From Caldimonas mangrovi (GTDB lineage Bacteria > Pseudomonadota > Gammaproteobacteria > Burkholderiales > Burkholderiaceae_C), in NCBI RefSeq assembly GCF_023721835.1, contig NZ_JAMKFE010000010.1, positions 157,980-221,979 on the forward strand: 64,000 nt of DNA, given 5' to 3'. The first letter of the stretch is position 1. Every line of letters starts with the position of its first letter. Of the stretch, positions 27,386 to 36,931 are shown piece after piece. A model generated the notes under the pieces. That model worked only from the letters and a program-made list of their open reading frames with translations. It did no database searches and was not told where the DNA came from. The position numbers and the translations under genes are program-made.

Positions 27386-28612
27386 ATGACAAGAAGAATC
27401 CATGTGGACGAACTGCAGGTCGGCATGTTCGTCAAGCGTATCGAGGGCGGGTGGCTCAACCACCCTTTTTGGCGCGGCAGTTTGCTGGTCCGCGAGCTTG
27501 ATGACATCCGCCGGCTGCGCGCAGCCGGCGTGGAATTCCTCGAGATCGATGCGACCCGGGCGCTGCATGCGCCTGCAACGCCGGAGGTGACACCGTCGCC
27601 GGCACCCGCCGACACGCCTGCAGGTGCACCGGCAGTGGTGCGCCGCACGACGGTTCCGGTCGAGCAGGAGATGCAGCGCGCACACGCGCTGCGCGCCGAA
27701 GCCGGCCGGCAGATGAAACAGCTGTTCCAGGACGCGCGTCTCGGCCGCGTCGTCGATGTCGCCGCCACCCGACCGCTGGTCGACGAGATCTTCGCGTCGA
27801 TGGAGCGGCACCCGGCGGCGCTGATCAGCCTGATGCGGCTGAAGACCGCCGACGACTACAGCTACCTGCACTCGGTGTCGGTGGCCGCGCTGATGATGGC
27901 GCTCGCCCGCCGGCTCGGCATGGACGACGCAGCCTGCCGCGACGCAGCGCTCGGCGGCCTGCTGCACGATCTCGGCAAGGCAGCGATCCCGCTGGATGTG
28001 CTGAACAAGCCCGGCAAGCTGGAGCCGGAGGAGTTCACGCTGGTCAAGACCCATCCGGTGCGCGGGCACGAGTTGCTGCGCGAAGCCGGTGTGGAGCACG
28101 CGGTGGCGCTGGACGTCTGCCTGCACCACCACGAGAAGATCGACGGCAGCGGCTACCCGAAAGGCTTGCCGGGTGCCGAAATCACGCTGCTGGCCAAGAT
28201 GGGCGCCGTCTGCGACGTGTACGACGCGGTCACCTCCAACCGGCCCTACAAGCTGGGCTGGGCACCGGTCGATGCCTTGCGACGCATGCTGACCTGGGCC
28301 GGCCATTTCGAGCCGCAGGTGATGCGCGCTTTCGTGTCGGTGGTCGGCATCTACCCGATCGGGGCCATGGTGCGGCTGGCGTCCGGCCGACTCGCCGTGG
28401 TCGTCGAGCAGGCGCCGGGCGAGCTCACCAAGCCGGTGGTCAAGGCCTTCTTCTCGACGCGGTCCAACCTGCACATCCCGCCCGAGACGCTGCGTCTGGC
28501 GCAGCCGGGCTGCAAGGACCACATCGTCGGCCACGAAGACCCCCACACCTGGGGCTTCGAGCACGTCGACGAGCTGTGGAGTGGCGTGCCGCGGCCGAAA
28601 GGGCCGCTGTAG
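27386..28612 (+). CDS. HD-GYP-domain protein with DUF3391, probable c-di-GMP phosphodiesterase
   Basis: 408 residues. An N-terminal DUF3391 (MTRRIHVDELQVGMFVKRIEGGWLNHPFW) occupies about 1-130. An HD-GYP domain follows with the metal-binding GLLHDLGKAAIP and the signature HHEKIDGSGYPKGL. The family hydrolyses cyclic di-GMP to GMP; both the HD and GYP motifs are intact. No sensor receiver domain or membrane segment is seen, so it is cytoplasmic. It converges on glgA with a one-base gap. Confidence 0.9.
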   Translation: MTRRIHVDELQVGMFVKRIEGGWLNHPFWRGSLLVRELDDIRRLRAAGVEFLEIDATRALHAPATPEVTPSPAPADTPAGAPAVVRRTTVPVEQEMQRAHALRAEAGRQMKQLFQDARLGRVVDVAATRPLVDEIFASMERHPAALISLMRLKTADDYSYLHSVSVAALMMALARRLGMDDAACRDAALGGLLHDLGKAAIPLDVLNKPGKLEPEEFTLVKTHPVRGHELLREAGVEHAVALDVCLHHHEKIDGSGYPKGLPGAEITLLAKMGAVCDVYDAVTSNRPYKLGWAPVDALRRMLTWAGHFEPQVMRAFVSVVGIYPIGAMVRLASGRLAVVVEQAPGELTKPVVKAFFSTRSNLHIPPETLRLAQPGCKDHIVGHEDPHTWGFEHVDELWSGVPRPKGPL

Positions 28613-28613
28613 C

Positions 28614-30068
28614 TCACCGCAATGACCGATAGAGCGCTTCGTAGCGCCGCGCGCTGCCGGACCAGTCGAGCTGCTGCTGCATGCCGCGCCGCTGCATCGC
28701 ATGCCAGACCTCCGGCGCCGACCAGGCATCGAGCACCCGCCGCAGCGTGACCTGCAGGGCGTCGGCGGTCGACGCCTCGAACAGGAAGCCGGTGGCGGCC
28801 TCCGGGCCCGCTGACAGGTCGACGATGGTGTCCGCCAGCCCGCCGGTGGCGCGTGCGACGGGCAGCGTGCCGTAGGCCTGGCTGTACATCTGGTTCAAGC
28901 CGCAGGGCTCGAAGCGTGACGGCATCAGGTAGGCGTCGGCGCCGCCCTCGATCAGGTGGGCCAGGGTTTCGTCGAAGCCCAGTTGCACGGAAACGCGGCC
29001 CGGGTGCCGCGCCGCGGCGTCCTGCAGCGCGCGTTCCAGATCCGCGTCCCCCTGGCCGAGCACGGCCACCTGTGCCCCTTGCTCGACCAGCCAGGGCAGT
29101 ACGTCGAGCACCAGATCAACGCCTTTCTGGTGCGTCAGGCGGCTCACCATGCCGAAGAGCGGTGCGTGCGGGTCGGTGTGCAGCCGCAATCGTTCCTGCA
29201 GTGCCTGCTTGTTCAGCGATTTGCCGTCGAGCTGCTCGGCGCTGTAGCGCATCGGCAGCAGTTCGTCGGTCGCCGGGTTCCACACGCTGGTGTCGATGCC
29301 ATTGAGGATGCCGTGCAGTCGTTCGGCGCGGCTGCGCAGGATGCCGTCGAAGCCGCAACCGTGTGCCTCGTGCAGGATCTCGCGGGCATAGGTCGGGCTG
29401 ACCGTGGTGATCGCGTCGGCCTCGTGGATACCGGCCTTCAGGAAGGACAACCGGCCCCAGTATTCGATGCCGTCGGGCGTGAGCCATGCCGGCGGAAGTT
29501 CCAGTTGCGGTGCGCGGTCGAGCGGGAACAGGCCCTGGAACGCGAGGTTGTGGATCGTGAAGACGGTGCGGGCATGCGGGGCCGGCAGCGTGCGCAGGTA
29601 GGCCGGTGCCAGCCCCGCGGGCCAGTCGTTGCCATGCAGCACGTCGGGGCGCCATTGCGGCCATGGCGTGGCGTCGCTGGCCAGCAGCGCGGCGACGCGG
29701 CTGAGCCAGCCGAAACGGCGCGCATGGTCGCCGCCGCTGTCGTCGTAGGGCCCGCCGCCCTGCTGGAACAGCTCGGCGCAATCCAGCAGCAACAGCTCGA
29801 AGGGCAGGCCCTTGGGCCGCCAACAGACCAGACGGGAGGCGGGCCATGGACCCTTCGCCTCGATGTGCACGCTGCGCGTCGCGCGGGCCGTCAGCTTCTT
29901 CAGTGGTGCATACAGCGGCATCAACAGCTTGACGTCGTGACCCAGCGCGGCCAGCGCGCGCGGCAGCGCGGCACTGACGTCGCCGAGACCGCCGGTCTTG
30001 ACCCACGGGGCACACTCCGGGGTGGCGAACAGGATCTTCAATGGGGGCAAGGCGTCGGCGTCGATCAT
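28614..30068 (-). CDS. glgA: Glycogen synthase (ADP-glucose type)
   Basis: 484 residues, normal length for bacterial GT5 GlgA. The N-terminal ADP-glucose site KTGGLGDVSAALPRAL is present, with HGNDWPAGLAPAYLR in the middle and the C-terminal MPSRFEPCGLNQMYSQAYG with the catalytic E-x-P-C-G-L, then GGLADTI. It transfers glucose from ADP-glucose to the growing alpha-1,4 chain. Last gene of the minus-strand operon glgC-glgX-treZ-malQ/treY-glgA; its ATG follows the previous stop by 3 bases (TGAAACATG). Confidence 0.96.
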   Translation of the reverse strand: MIDADALPPLKILFATPECAPWVKTGGLGDVSAALPRALAALGHDVKLLMPLYAPLKKLTARATRSVHIEAKGPWPASRLVCWRPKGLPFELLLLDCAELFQQGGGPYDDSGGDHARRFGWLSRVAALLASDATPWPQWRPDVLHGNDWPAGLAPAYLRTLPAPHARTVFTIHNLAFQGLFPLDRAPQLELPPAWLTPDGIEYWGRLSFLKAGIHEADAITTVSPTYAREILHEAHGCGFDGILRSRAERLHGILNGIDTSVWNPATDELLPMRYSAEQLDGKSLNKQALQERLRLHTDPHAPLFGMVSRLTHQKGVDLVLDVLPWLVEQGAQVAVLGQGDADLERALQDAAARHPGRVSVQLGFDETLAHLIEGGADAYLMPSRFEPCGLNQMYSQAYGTLPVARATGGLADTIVDLSAGPEAATGFLFEASTADALQVTLRRVLDAWSAPEVWHAMQRRGMQQQLDWSGSARRYEALYRSLR

Positions 30069-30071
30069 GTT

Positions 30072-33000
30072 TCAGGCGTCGAGGGGAATCAGCACGGCGA
30101 CGGGCAGGTCGCGCAACAGGTCGGCGAGCGGCAGGCGGCCCGCGGCATCGGGCATGTGGCGGCGGGCGGTGATGACGTCGTTCCACGCTGCGACGCCGGT
30201 CGGCAACGTGAGCTGCGCGTCGCCCCAGCAGCGGCCACCGAACAGTTCGTCCGGTTCACCGCCGCTCAGCCGGTGCAGCAGGCGGCCGGCCACGGTGACG
30301 CAGCAGGCGCGGCTCTCGCCGCGCGAGTACGCAACCGCGTGTTCGTGCGCGGCACCCTCGACCGCCAGCGGGTGATAGGCGCCGTCGCGGAACAGCGCCG
30401 GCTGGTGCTGCCGCAACTGCAGCAGGCGCCAGGTCACCAGCAGCTTGAGCCGGCCATCGGCGATCTCGTTGCGCAGTTCGGCGAGCAGGCCGGGCGGGAG
30501 CGGGCCCCCGCGCACGGACTCCTGCAGTTTGCGCAGGTGGTGGTGCAGCGTGTCGTAGTCGACCGGGCGGCGGTTGTCGGGGTCGACGAGGCTGAAGTTC
30601 CAGCGTTCGCTGCCCTGGTAGACGTCGGGCACGCCGGGGACCGTGAGCTTCAGCGCCACCAGGCTCAGGCTGTTGTAGCAGCCGAGCAGTGCCGGTTTTT
30701 CGACGAAGCGCAGGAAGTCGCTCAGGAAGGGGTTGGGTTCGAGATGCGCGAGCAGCGCATCGACGAAACGCGCGAGTCCCGCTTCGTACTCGAGGTTCGG
30801 CGTGACCCAGTTGGTGCGGTCCTTGGCCTCGCGCACCGCTTTCAGCATGTAGGCCTGGATACGGGCGCGAAAAGCGTCGAGCGCTGGCTGGTCGACCGGC
30901 TCCAGCGGCCATGCGCCGACCAGGGTCTGGTATAGCAGGTATTCGTCGTTGCGGCTGAGCCGCTCGGCACCGTCGAGGCCGCTGGTCTGCTTCTGCGCCA
31001 AGCCTTGCCAGCGCTCGACGGTGTGGCGCCAGGTGTCGGGCATTTCCGACAGCACCGCGATGCGCGTGCGCACGTCTTCCGAGCGCTTGGTGTCGTGCGT
31101 CGAACTGCCCAGCAGCGTGTGCGGCATGAAGCGCGCGCGAGTGTGGTTGGCGGCGTGGAAGGCGGCGAGGCTGGTGCCGAAGCGCTGCGGCTCGCCACCG
31201 ACGTCGTTCAGGCAGACCAGCCGGTTGTAGCGGTAGAAGGCGGTGTCCTCCATGGCCTTGGCCATCACCGGCGCGGTGAACTGCTGGAAGCGCTGCACGA
31301 AGCGCAGCAGCTCCTCGCGTCGCGCACCGGGCGGCTCGTGCACGACCGACAGCATCAGCTCTCGCAGGTAGTCCACCGCGAGCGGGTCGCAGGCGTCGCC
31401 GTGGCGCCTGGCGGCGGCCGCCGCCCAGTCGAGGTGCTGGCGGTCGATCTCGTGGACGCTGCGCTCGCCGAGGTAGGTGCGGTAGACCGGAAAGCCCGCT
31501 GCCAGCTCGGCCAGCGCGGCTTTCAGCCCGTTGCGCGTGAAGTCGCGCGTGCGCCGGTCGCCCTGTGCAAGCCGGTACGCGGCTTCGGTGAGCATCTGCA
31601 GGTCGGCCGCCAGCGGCCCCGCCATCACCGCATGCTTGGCAGCGTGCAGCGTCTGCTCATAGGGTGTGGTGGCGCCGGTGCAGCGTTCGTACAGTTCGGT
31701 GAACGCCTGTTCCTGCTGCGTGTCGACGAACAGGCCGGCGACCAGGTTCGCGAACCGATAGCCGGTGTCGCCGTGCACCGGCCAGCTTTGCGGCCAGTGC
31801 TCGTGCTCGGCGAGGATCTTCTCGATCACCAGGTAGAGCGCGCGCTGGTGCATCGCAGCGTAGCGGGCCTGCAGCCGCTCGAAATAGCGCAACGGGTCAC
31901 TCAGGCCGTCGGGGTGGTCGATGCGCAGCCCGGCGAGCTTGCCGTCGTGCAGCCAGCCGAGCAGCGTGCGATGGGTCGCGTCGAACACCACGTCGTTTTC
32001 CATGCGCACCGCGGCCAGCGTGTTGATGTCGAAGAAGCGGCGGTAGTTGACCTCGTCGCCCGCGACACGCCAGTAGGCCAGCCGGTAGGCCTGGCGCTGG
32101 ATCAGGGCATCGAGCGCATCGAAGCTGCGCGGCGAGCCGCGGCGCCCGTTGAACGCGAGCGGGCAGGCCGCGACCCAGCGCGCAACCCACCCATGCCGGG
32201 CCACGGCACGCGCGAGTCGCTGCTTCAGCAAGGCCTGGTCGCGTTGACGGCGCTCGCGCCGCGCCGGGTCGGCGTCCTCGCGCGACGGCAGGGCCGCAAA
32301 GGCGTCGATCAGCGATTGCAGTTCCAGTACCGTCTCGCGCTGCCCGGGCTCCGAATGGACCGGCAGCGGCACGGCGGACAGCACGCGACCGTAGTCGCGC
32401 GGGTCGAGCGGGAATCGGTGGTCGTAGTAGCCCAGGCGGAATTCGCCGGCCGCCTCGTCGAACGCCAGCTGGATCTGCCCGTCCTCGAGCACCTCGCCGT
32501 ACGGGCCGCCGAGCACCGGCAGCAGCACCTGCGGCGAGCGGCCGGGGCTGCGTGGCGTCCAGTCGATGTCGAAGGTCTGCGCCTGCGCAGAGGCCGGTCC
32601 GTGCTCCAGCACGTCGAGCCACCAGGCGTTGTCGGCCTCCAGCACGCCCATGTGATTGGGCACCACATCGGCGATCTGGTGCATGCCATGCTGGCGCAAC
32701 TGAGCACAGAGCCGCTCGAAGGCGGCCTCGTCGCCCACCTCCGGGTTCAGCGCGTTGTGGTCGACGATGTCATAGCCGTGCGTGCTGCCCGCGCGTGCTT
32801 TCAGGAAGGGCGAGGTGTACAGGTGGCTGATGCCCAGCTCGTGCAGGTAGGGCACGATCGCAGCGGCGTCGTCGAACCGGAAGCCGGCATGCAGCTGCAC
32901 CCGGTAGGTGGCTCGCGGCACCTGCGCGGTCGACAGCGGCGGCAGCGCCGCGGCCGGCTGCGGCGCCGGCCGTGATCGGCTGCGTTGCAGCGCTTGCGCG

Positions 33001-35102
33001 ACGTCACGCAGACGCGTGTCGACGATCAGGTCTTCGAGGTCGACCGCCAGCTTGCGGCGCCAGTTGGGCCATTGTTCTTCATTGGTACCCGGCAGGTTGG
33101 GCTGTTCGAGTTGCAGCAAGACGTCTTCGAGCTGTACGCCGGCCAGCTGCGAGCTCGTGCGTCCCAGGTACTCGTACACGCGGGCCACGAAGTCCGCGTC
33201 GACCTCCGCGGGCACCGGGGCCGCGGCCTCGTCGGGCGGCAGCAGGCCTTCGGTTTGCAGTGCCACGCGCAACCGGCTGCGGTCGGCGGCGCGTTCGACG
33301 ACGTGCTGGCGGTAGGTCACCTCCTTCGGATACAGGCCCAGCGCACGCCGGGTCTCGATGTCCTGCCCGCGCCAGAAGCCGCGCAGCGTGGGCAGATCGT
33401 GGGTGCCGACGACCGCCAGCGCCTGCGGCTTCCAGTCGCTCGGCGGGCGCACCTGGCCGGCGTCGTCGCGTTCGAAGTACAGCGGCCGGTACGACAGCAG
33501 CCCGCGTTCGGCCATCGCCTCGCGCACTTCCGGTGCGACGTTGCCGAGGTCTTCGCCGATCACCAGGCAGCGCTGGCGCTGGCTTTCAAGCGCGACGATG
33601 CCCATCAGGTCGCGCATCGGATAGTGCAGATAGGTGCCGTGGCGCCCGCCGTGCGCCGGGTGGATCCAGAACAGGCGCATCAGTGCCATCACGTGGTCGA
33701 GCCGCAGTGCCCCGGCGGCGCGCATGTTGGCGCGCAGCGTCGCGACGAAGGGCTCGTAGCGGTGCGCACGCAGCGCTTGTGGCTTCGCCGGCGGCAGGCC
33801 CCAGTCCTGTCCGCCCGGGTAAGCGTCTTCCGGCGGGGCGCCCACGTGCACGTTGAGCGCATAGACGTCGGGGGCCGACCAGGTCTCCGAGCCGCCTTCG
33901 CTGGCGCCGACGGCGAGGTCGCGGTACAGGCCGATCGGCATGCCCAGCTCGAGCGCCCGCTGCTGCACCGCCTCGAGTTGCCGCGCAGCGTGCCATTGCA
34001 GGTACTCGTGAAACTCGACCTGATCGAGTTGCTCGGCCTCGAAGCGGCGCAACACGGCACCGGCCGGGTCGCGCCAGGCCTCGGGCCAGACCGTCCAGCC
34101 CCAGATGCTGGCATCCTGCAGATGCAGCCGGGCCTGGGCCGCCTCCAGCAGGGCGTGACGGTGCAGCCCGTCGCCGTGCTCGGCCTGGAAGCGCCGGAAC
34201 GCCTGCGCGTACGCGGTGTCTTGGGCGAGGTGGGCGTTGCGGAAGTGGCGGTACAGCGGCTCCAGCAGTTCGCGCTTGCTGGCAGACACGCCTTCGTAGT
34301 CGACCAGCTCGGTTTCGCGCAGCCGCCGCAGCTGCCGCTGGAAGGCGGGCGACGACACCTTGCGGCGCGCCGTCTCGCATTCGGCGAACTCGGGCAGCGA
34401 CTCCAGGTCGATGTACAGCGGGTTGAGCCAGCGCCGGTTCGACGGGCTGTAGGGGCTGGCGTGGCGCGGCGCGTGCAGGAACAGCGCGTGCAACGGGTTG
34501 ACACCGACAAAAGCGCCGCCCAGCGCAGCCGTGGTCTCGACCAGCCGGCGCAGGTCGGAGAAGTCGCCCATGCCCCAGTTGCGTGACGAGCGCAGTGCAT
34601 AGACTTGCACACAGACGCCCCACAACCGTTCACCGTTCGCCAGCGCCTGCGGAAGATGGCAGGCCGTGGGGCACACGATGACGCGGCTGCACGCGTCTGC
34701 CGTGCGCAGTTCGTGATAGCCGAGGGGCAGCCCGGCCGGCAAGTGGACCGTCGTCCTGCCTTCCTGCGCTTCGACCGTGCCCTCGACAATGCTGCCGTCT
34801 TCGCAGTGCAGCTCCCATCGCTTGTCCGGTGCGGCCGGGCCGCGCAGCGGCACCTCGAAAGCCGCTGCTGCGTCGCCGACGATCACCGGCGGCAGGGTCT
34901 CGCCGCTCTCGGCACGCTCGAGATCGGCCAGGCAGCGCTGTGCAGCAGCCTCGTCGCGTGCATCGCAGCCGAGCTCGGCCAGCAAGTCGCACAACGCGGC
35001 CTGCGGCAGCTCCTGTTCCTGGCCCCAGTAGTCGCGGTAGCGCGTCGCCAGTCCGACGCGCTCGCACAACGCCTGCAACGACGAATGCGCGTGCATGTCC
35101 AT
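30072..35102 (-). CDS. malQ-treY: Fused 4-alpha-glucanotransferase (MalQ) and malto-oligosyltrehalose synthase (TreY)
   Basis: 1676 residues in one uninterrupted frame. Residues 1 to about 705 are a GH77 amylomaltase with nucleophile D469 (LRLDHVMALMRLF), acid/base E517 (VIGEDLGNVAPEV) and D569 (VGTHDLPT). A Pro/Ala/Ser linker (about 706-728) follows. From about 730 (ATYRVQLHAGF) to the end is a GH13 TreY with D1062 (GLRIDHPDGL), E1094 (LVIEKILAEHEHW) and D1337 (GSSTHDTKRSEDVR). MalQ rearranges short maltodextrins; TreY isomerises the reducing end to a trehalosyl unit, which TreZ releases. Both catalytic sets look complete. The start shares one base with the treZ stop. Confidence 0.95.
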   Translation of the reverse strand: MDMHAHSSLQALCERVGLATRYRDYWGQEQELPQAALCDLLAELGCDARDEAAAQRCLADLERAESGETLPPVIVGDAAAAFEVPLRGPAAPDKRWELHCEDGSIVEGTVEAQEGRTTVHLPAGLPLGYHELRTADACSRVIVCPTACHLPQALANGERLWGVCVQVYALRSSRNWGMGDFSDLRRLVETTAALGGAFVGVNPLHALFLHAPRHASPYSPSNRRWLNPLYIDLESLPEFAECETARRKVSSPAFQRQLRRLRETELVDYEGVSASKRELLEPLYRHFRNAHLAQDTAYAQAFRRFQAEHGDGLHRHALLEAAQARLHLQDASIWGWTVWPEAWRDPAGAVLRRFEAEQLDQVEFHEYLQWHAARQLEAVQQRALELGMPIGLYRDLAVGASEGGSETWSAPDVYALNVHVGAPPEDAYPGGQDWGLPPAKPQALRAHRYEPFVATLRANMRAAGALRLDHVMALMRLFWIHPAHGGRHGTYLHYPMRDLMGIVALESQRQRCLVIGEDLGNVAPEVREAMAERGLLSYRPLYFERDDAGQVRPPSDWKPQALAVVGTHDLPTLRGFWRGQDIETRRALGLYPKEVTYRQHVVERAADRSRLRVALQTEGLLPPDEAAAPVPAEVDADFVARVYEYLGRTSSQLAGVQLEDVLLQLEQPNLPGTNEEQWPNWRRKLAVDLEDLIVDTRLRDVAQALQRSRSRPAPQPAAALPPLSTAQVPRATYRVQLHAGFRFDDAAAIVPYLHELGISHLYTSPFLKARAGSTHGYDIVDHNALNPEVGDEAAFERLCAQLRQHGMHQIADVVPNHMGVLEADNAWWLDVLEHGPASAQAQTFDIDWTPRSPGRSPQVLLPVLGGPYGEVLEDGQIQLAFDEAAGEFRLGYYDHRFPLDPRDYGRVLSAVPLPVHSEPGQRETVLELQSLIDAFAALPSREDADPARRERRQRDQALLKQRLARAVARHGWVARWVAACPLAFNGRRGSPRSFDALDALIQRQAYRLAYWRVAGDEVNYRRFFDINTLAAVRMENDVVFDATHRTLLGWLHDGKLAGLRIDHPDGLSDPLRYFERLQARYAAMHQRALYLVIEKILAEHEHWPQSWPVHGDTGYRFANLVAGLFVDTQQEQAFTELYERCTGATTPYEQTLHAAKHAVMAGPLAADLQMLTEAAYRLAQGDRRTRDFTRNGLKAALAELAAGFPVYRTYLGERSVHEIDRQHLDWAAAAARRHGDACDPLAVDYLRELMLSVVHEPPGARREELLRFVQRFQQFTAPVMAKAMEDTAFYRYNRLVCLNDVGGEPQRFGTSLAAFHAANHTRARFMPHTLLGSSTHDTKRSEDVRTRIAVLSEMPDTWRHTVERWQGLAQKQTSGLDGAERLSRNDEYLLYQTLVGAWPLEPVDQPALDAFRARIQAYMLKAVREAKDRTNWVTPNLEYEAGLARFVDALLAHLEPNPFLSDFLRFVEKPALLGCYNSLSLVALKLTVPGVPDVYQGSERWNFSLVDPDNRRPVDYDTLHHHLRKLQESVRGGPLPPGLLAELRNEIADGRLKLLVTWRLLQLRQHQPALFRDGAYHPLAVEGAAHEHAVAYSRGESRACCVTVAGRLLHRLSGGEPDELFGGRCWGDAQLTLPTGVAAWNDVITARRHMPDAAGRLPLADLLRDLPVAVLIPLDA

Positions 35103-36922
35103 CAGCGCGCCTCCCGGCCCCAATGCCACCGGCCGGACCACGCCGCCATCGTGTCGGCCACCACGTCGCCGGCCGAATGCACCAGCACGGCATCGTCCAG
35201 TGGCGGCGTCTGTGCAGCCCCCGGCACGGTGCAGGGCAGCGGGGCGAGATTGACCAGCATCTCCAGCACCTCGCCGCGCTCGAAGCGCCAGCGCACACGC
35301 AGCACGGTGTCGCTCAGTCGCCTGGCCTCGTGCCGGCCGGTCAGCAGGCGCGGCAAATGCGGCATCAGCGCGCGCTGCCGCACCGCGAGCAGCTGTGCGT
35401 AGAGATCGCGCCACTCGCGGTGGGCGGCGGCCTGAGCCTTGGACCAGTCCAGTTTGCAACGCTCGAAGGTGGCGGCGTCGCACGGGTCCGGCAACTCGTT
35501 GCGTTCAGCCGCCTCGGCATAGCGCGGGAAGTGCGCGAACTCGCGGCGCCGGCCTTCGCGCACCGCATCGCGCAGCTCGCCCGTCCAGTCGGCGAAGTAG
35601 AGGAAGGGCGTGTCGGCGCCGAACTCCTCGCCCATGAAGAGCAGGGGCGGAGACGGGCACAGCAGCAGGATCGCGGTGGCCAGCTGCAGGGCGCGCTCGT
35701 CGGCCAGCTGCGTCAGGCGTTCGCCGAAGGCGCGGTTGCCGATCTGGTCGTGGTTCTGCAGGAAGTTGACGCTGCAGCCGAGCGCCAGCGTGCTCTCGGC
35801 CGCGCGGCGCGGCAAGGCATGCTCGCTGTTGTGCGGGCCGCCTTCGCGGGCGAAGCCGAGCGTGAGGCAGCGCGCGAGCTGGTCGATGGGCCGGTCGTAT
35901 TCGGCGTAGTAGCCGTCGTGCTCGTCGGTCATCAGCACGTGCAGCGTGTGGTGGAAGTCGCCGTTCCACTGCCCCTCGAAGCGGCCCGGGGTGCCGGGCG
36001 CGGCCAGGCGCGCGGCGTCGTTGCTGTCGTTTTCCAGCATCAGATGGAGATGCCGGTCGGGGAAGGCCGCGCGCACGCGCTGCGAGATCGACGCCATGAT
36101 GTCGGGCCGGCTGTCGTCGAGCATTGCGTGCACCGCGTCGAAGCGCAGGCCGTCGAAGCGGTACTCGCCGAGCCAGTACAGCGCGTTGTGGATGAAGAAT
36201 TCGCGCACCGTGGGGCTACCCGGCGCATCGAAGTTCATCGCGGCACCCCAGGCGGTCTGGTGGCGGTCGGTGAAGAAAGGCGGCGCGTAGCGGTGCAGGT
36301 AGTTGCCGTCCGGCCCGAAGTGGTTGTAGACGACATCCAGGAAGACCATCAGGTTCAACCGGTGAGCGGCCTGGATGAAGCGCTTCAACTCGTCGGGTGT
36401 GCCGTAGGACGGCTGCGGTGCATACGGCAGCACGCCGTCGTAGCCCCAGCCGAAGCGGCCGGGGAAGTCGGCCAGCGGCATCAGCTGAATCGCCGTGATG
36501 CCGAGATCCGCGAGCGCGGGCAGTTGCGCTTCGGCGGCAGCATAGGTGCCGGCCGGCGTGAAGCAGCCGACGTGCATCTCGTAGATCACCGCCTCGTGCC
36601 AGGGGCGGCCGTGCCAGTCGGCGTCCCAGTCGAAGCTGCACGGGTCGATCACCTGGCTGGGGTGGTGCGGGCCCTGAGGGTTGAAGCGCGACGCCGGGTC
36701 GGGCACCAGTTGCTGGTCGTCGATGCGCCATCGGTAGGTGTCGCCGGCACGCGCATGAGGCACGTGGGTGTGGTACCAGCCGTCGTCACCGGTGCGTGCG
36801 CTGATGCGCTCGTCGCCGAGCACCAGCGCGACCGAGCGCGCGCCCGGCGCCCACAGCCGGAAGTCGACGCCGCCTTCGGCTCGCAACCGGGCGCCGAAGG
36901 GCATGTCGTGGAAGGATTGCAT
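35102..36922 (-). CDS. treZ: Malto-oligosyltrehalose trehalohydrolase
   Basis: 606 residues. An N-terminal E-set domain (VDFRLWAPGARSVALVLGD) precedes a GH13 barrel with YEMHVGCFTPAGTY, nucleophile D262 (GLRFDAVHAML), general acid in HLMLENDSND, and the stabilising Asp in FLQNHDQIGNRAFG. It releases trehalose from the maltooligosyl-trehalose made by TreY, whose gene is directly downstream and overlaps by one base. The upstream neighbour glgX ends 9 bases before. AGGA lies 7 bases before the ATG. Confidence 0.95.
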   Translation of the reverse strand: MQSFHDMPFGARLRAEGGVDFRLWAPGARSVALVLGDERISARTGDDGWYHTHVPHARAGDTYRWRIDDQQLVPDPASRFNPQGPHHPSQVIDPCSFDWDADWHGRPWHEAVIYEMHVGCFTPAGTYAAAEAQLPALADLGITAIQLMPLADFPGRFGWGYDGVLPYAPQPSYGTPDELKRFIQAAHRLNLMVFLDVVYNHFGPDGNYLHRYAPPFFTDRHQTAWGAAMNFDAPGSPTVREFFIHNALYWLGEYRFDGLRFDAVHAMLDDSRPDIMASISQRVRAAFPDRHLHLMLENDSNDAARLAAPGTPGRFEGQWNGDFHHTLHVLMTDEHDGYYAEYDRPIDQLARCLTLGFAREGGPHNSEHALPRRAAESTLALGCSVNFLQNHDQIGNRAFGERLTQLADERALQLATAILLLCPSPPLLFMGEEFGADTPFLYFADWTGELRDAVREGRRREFAHFPRYAEAAERNELPDPCDAATFERCKLDWSKAQAAAHREWRDLYAQLLAVRQRALMPHLPRLLTGRHEARRLSDTVLRVRWRFERGEVLEMLVNLAPLPCTVPGAAQTPPLDDAVLVHSAGDVVADTMAAWSGRWHWGREAR

Positions 36923-36931
36923 GTGGAGGTC

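Noticed and set aside
30072..35102. Splitting the MalQ-TreY frame into two genes
   Set aside because: The frame is continuous through the linker, with no stop and no well-placed internal start with a ribosome-binding site seen at the junction.
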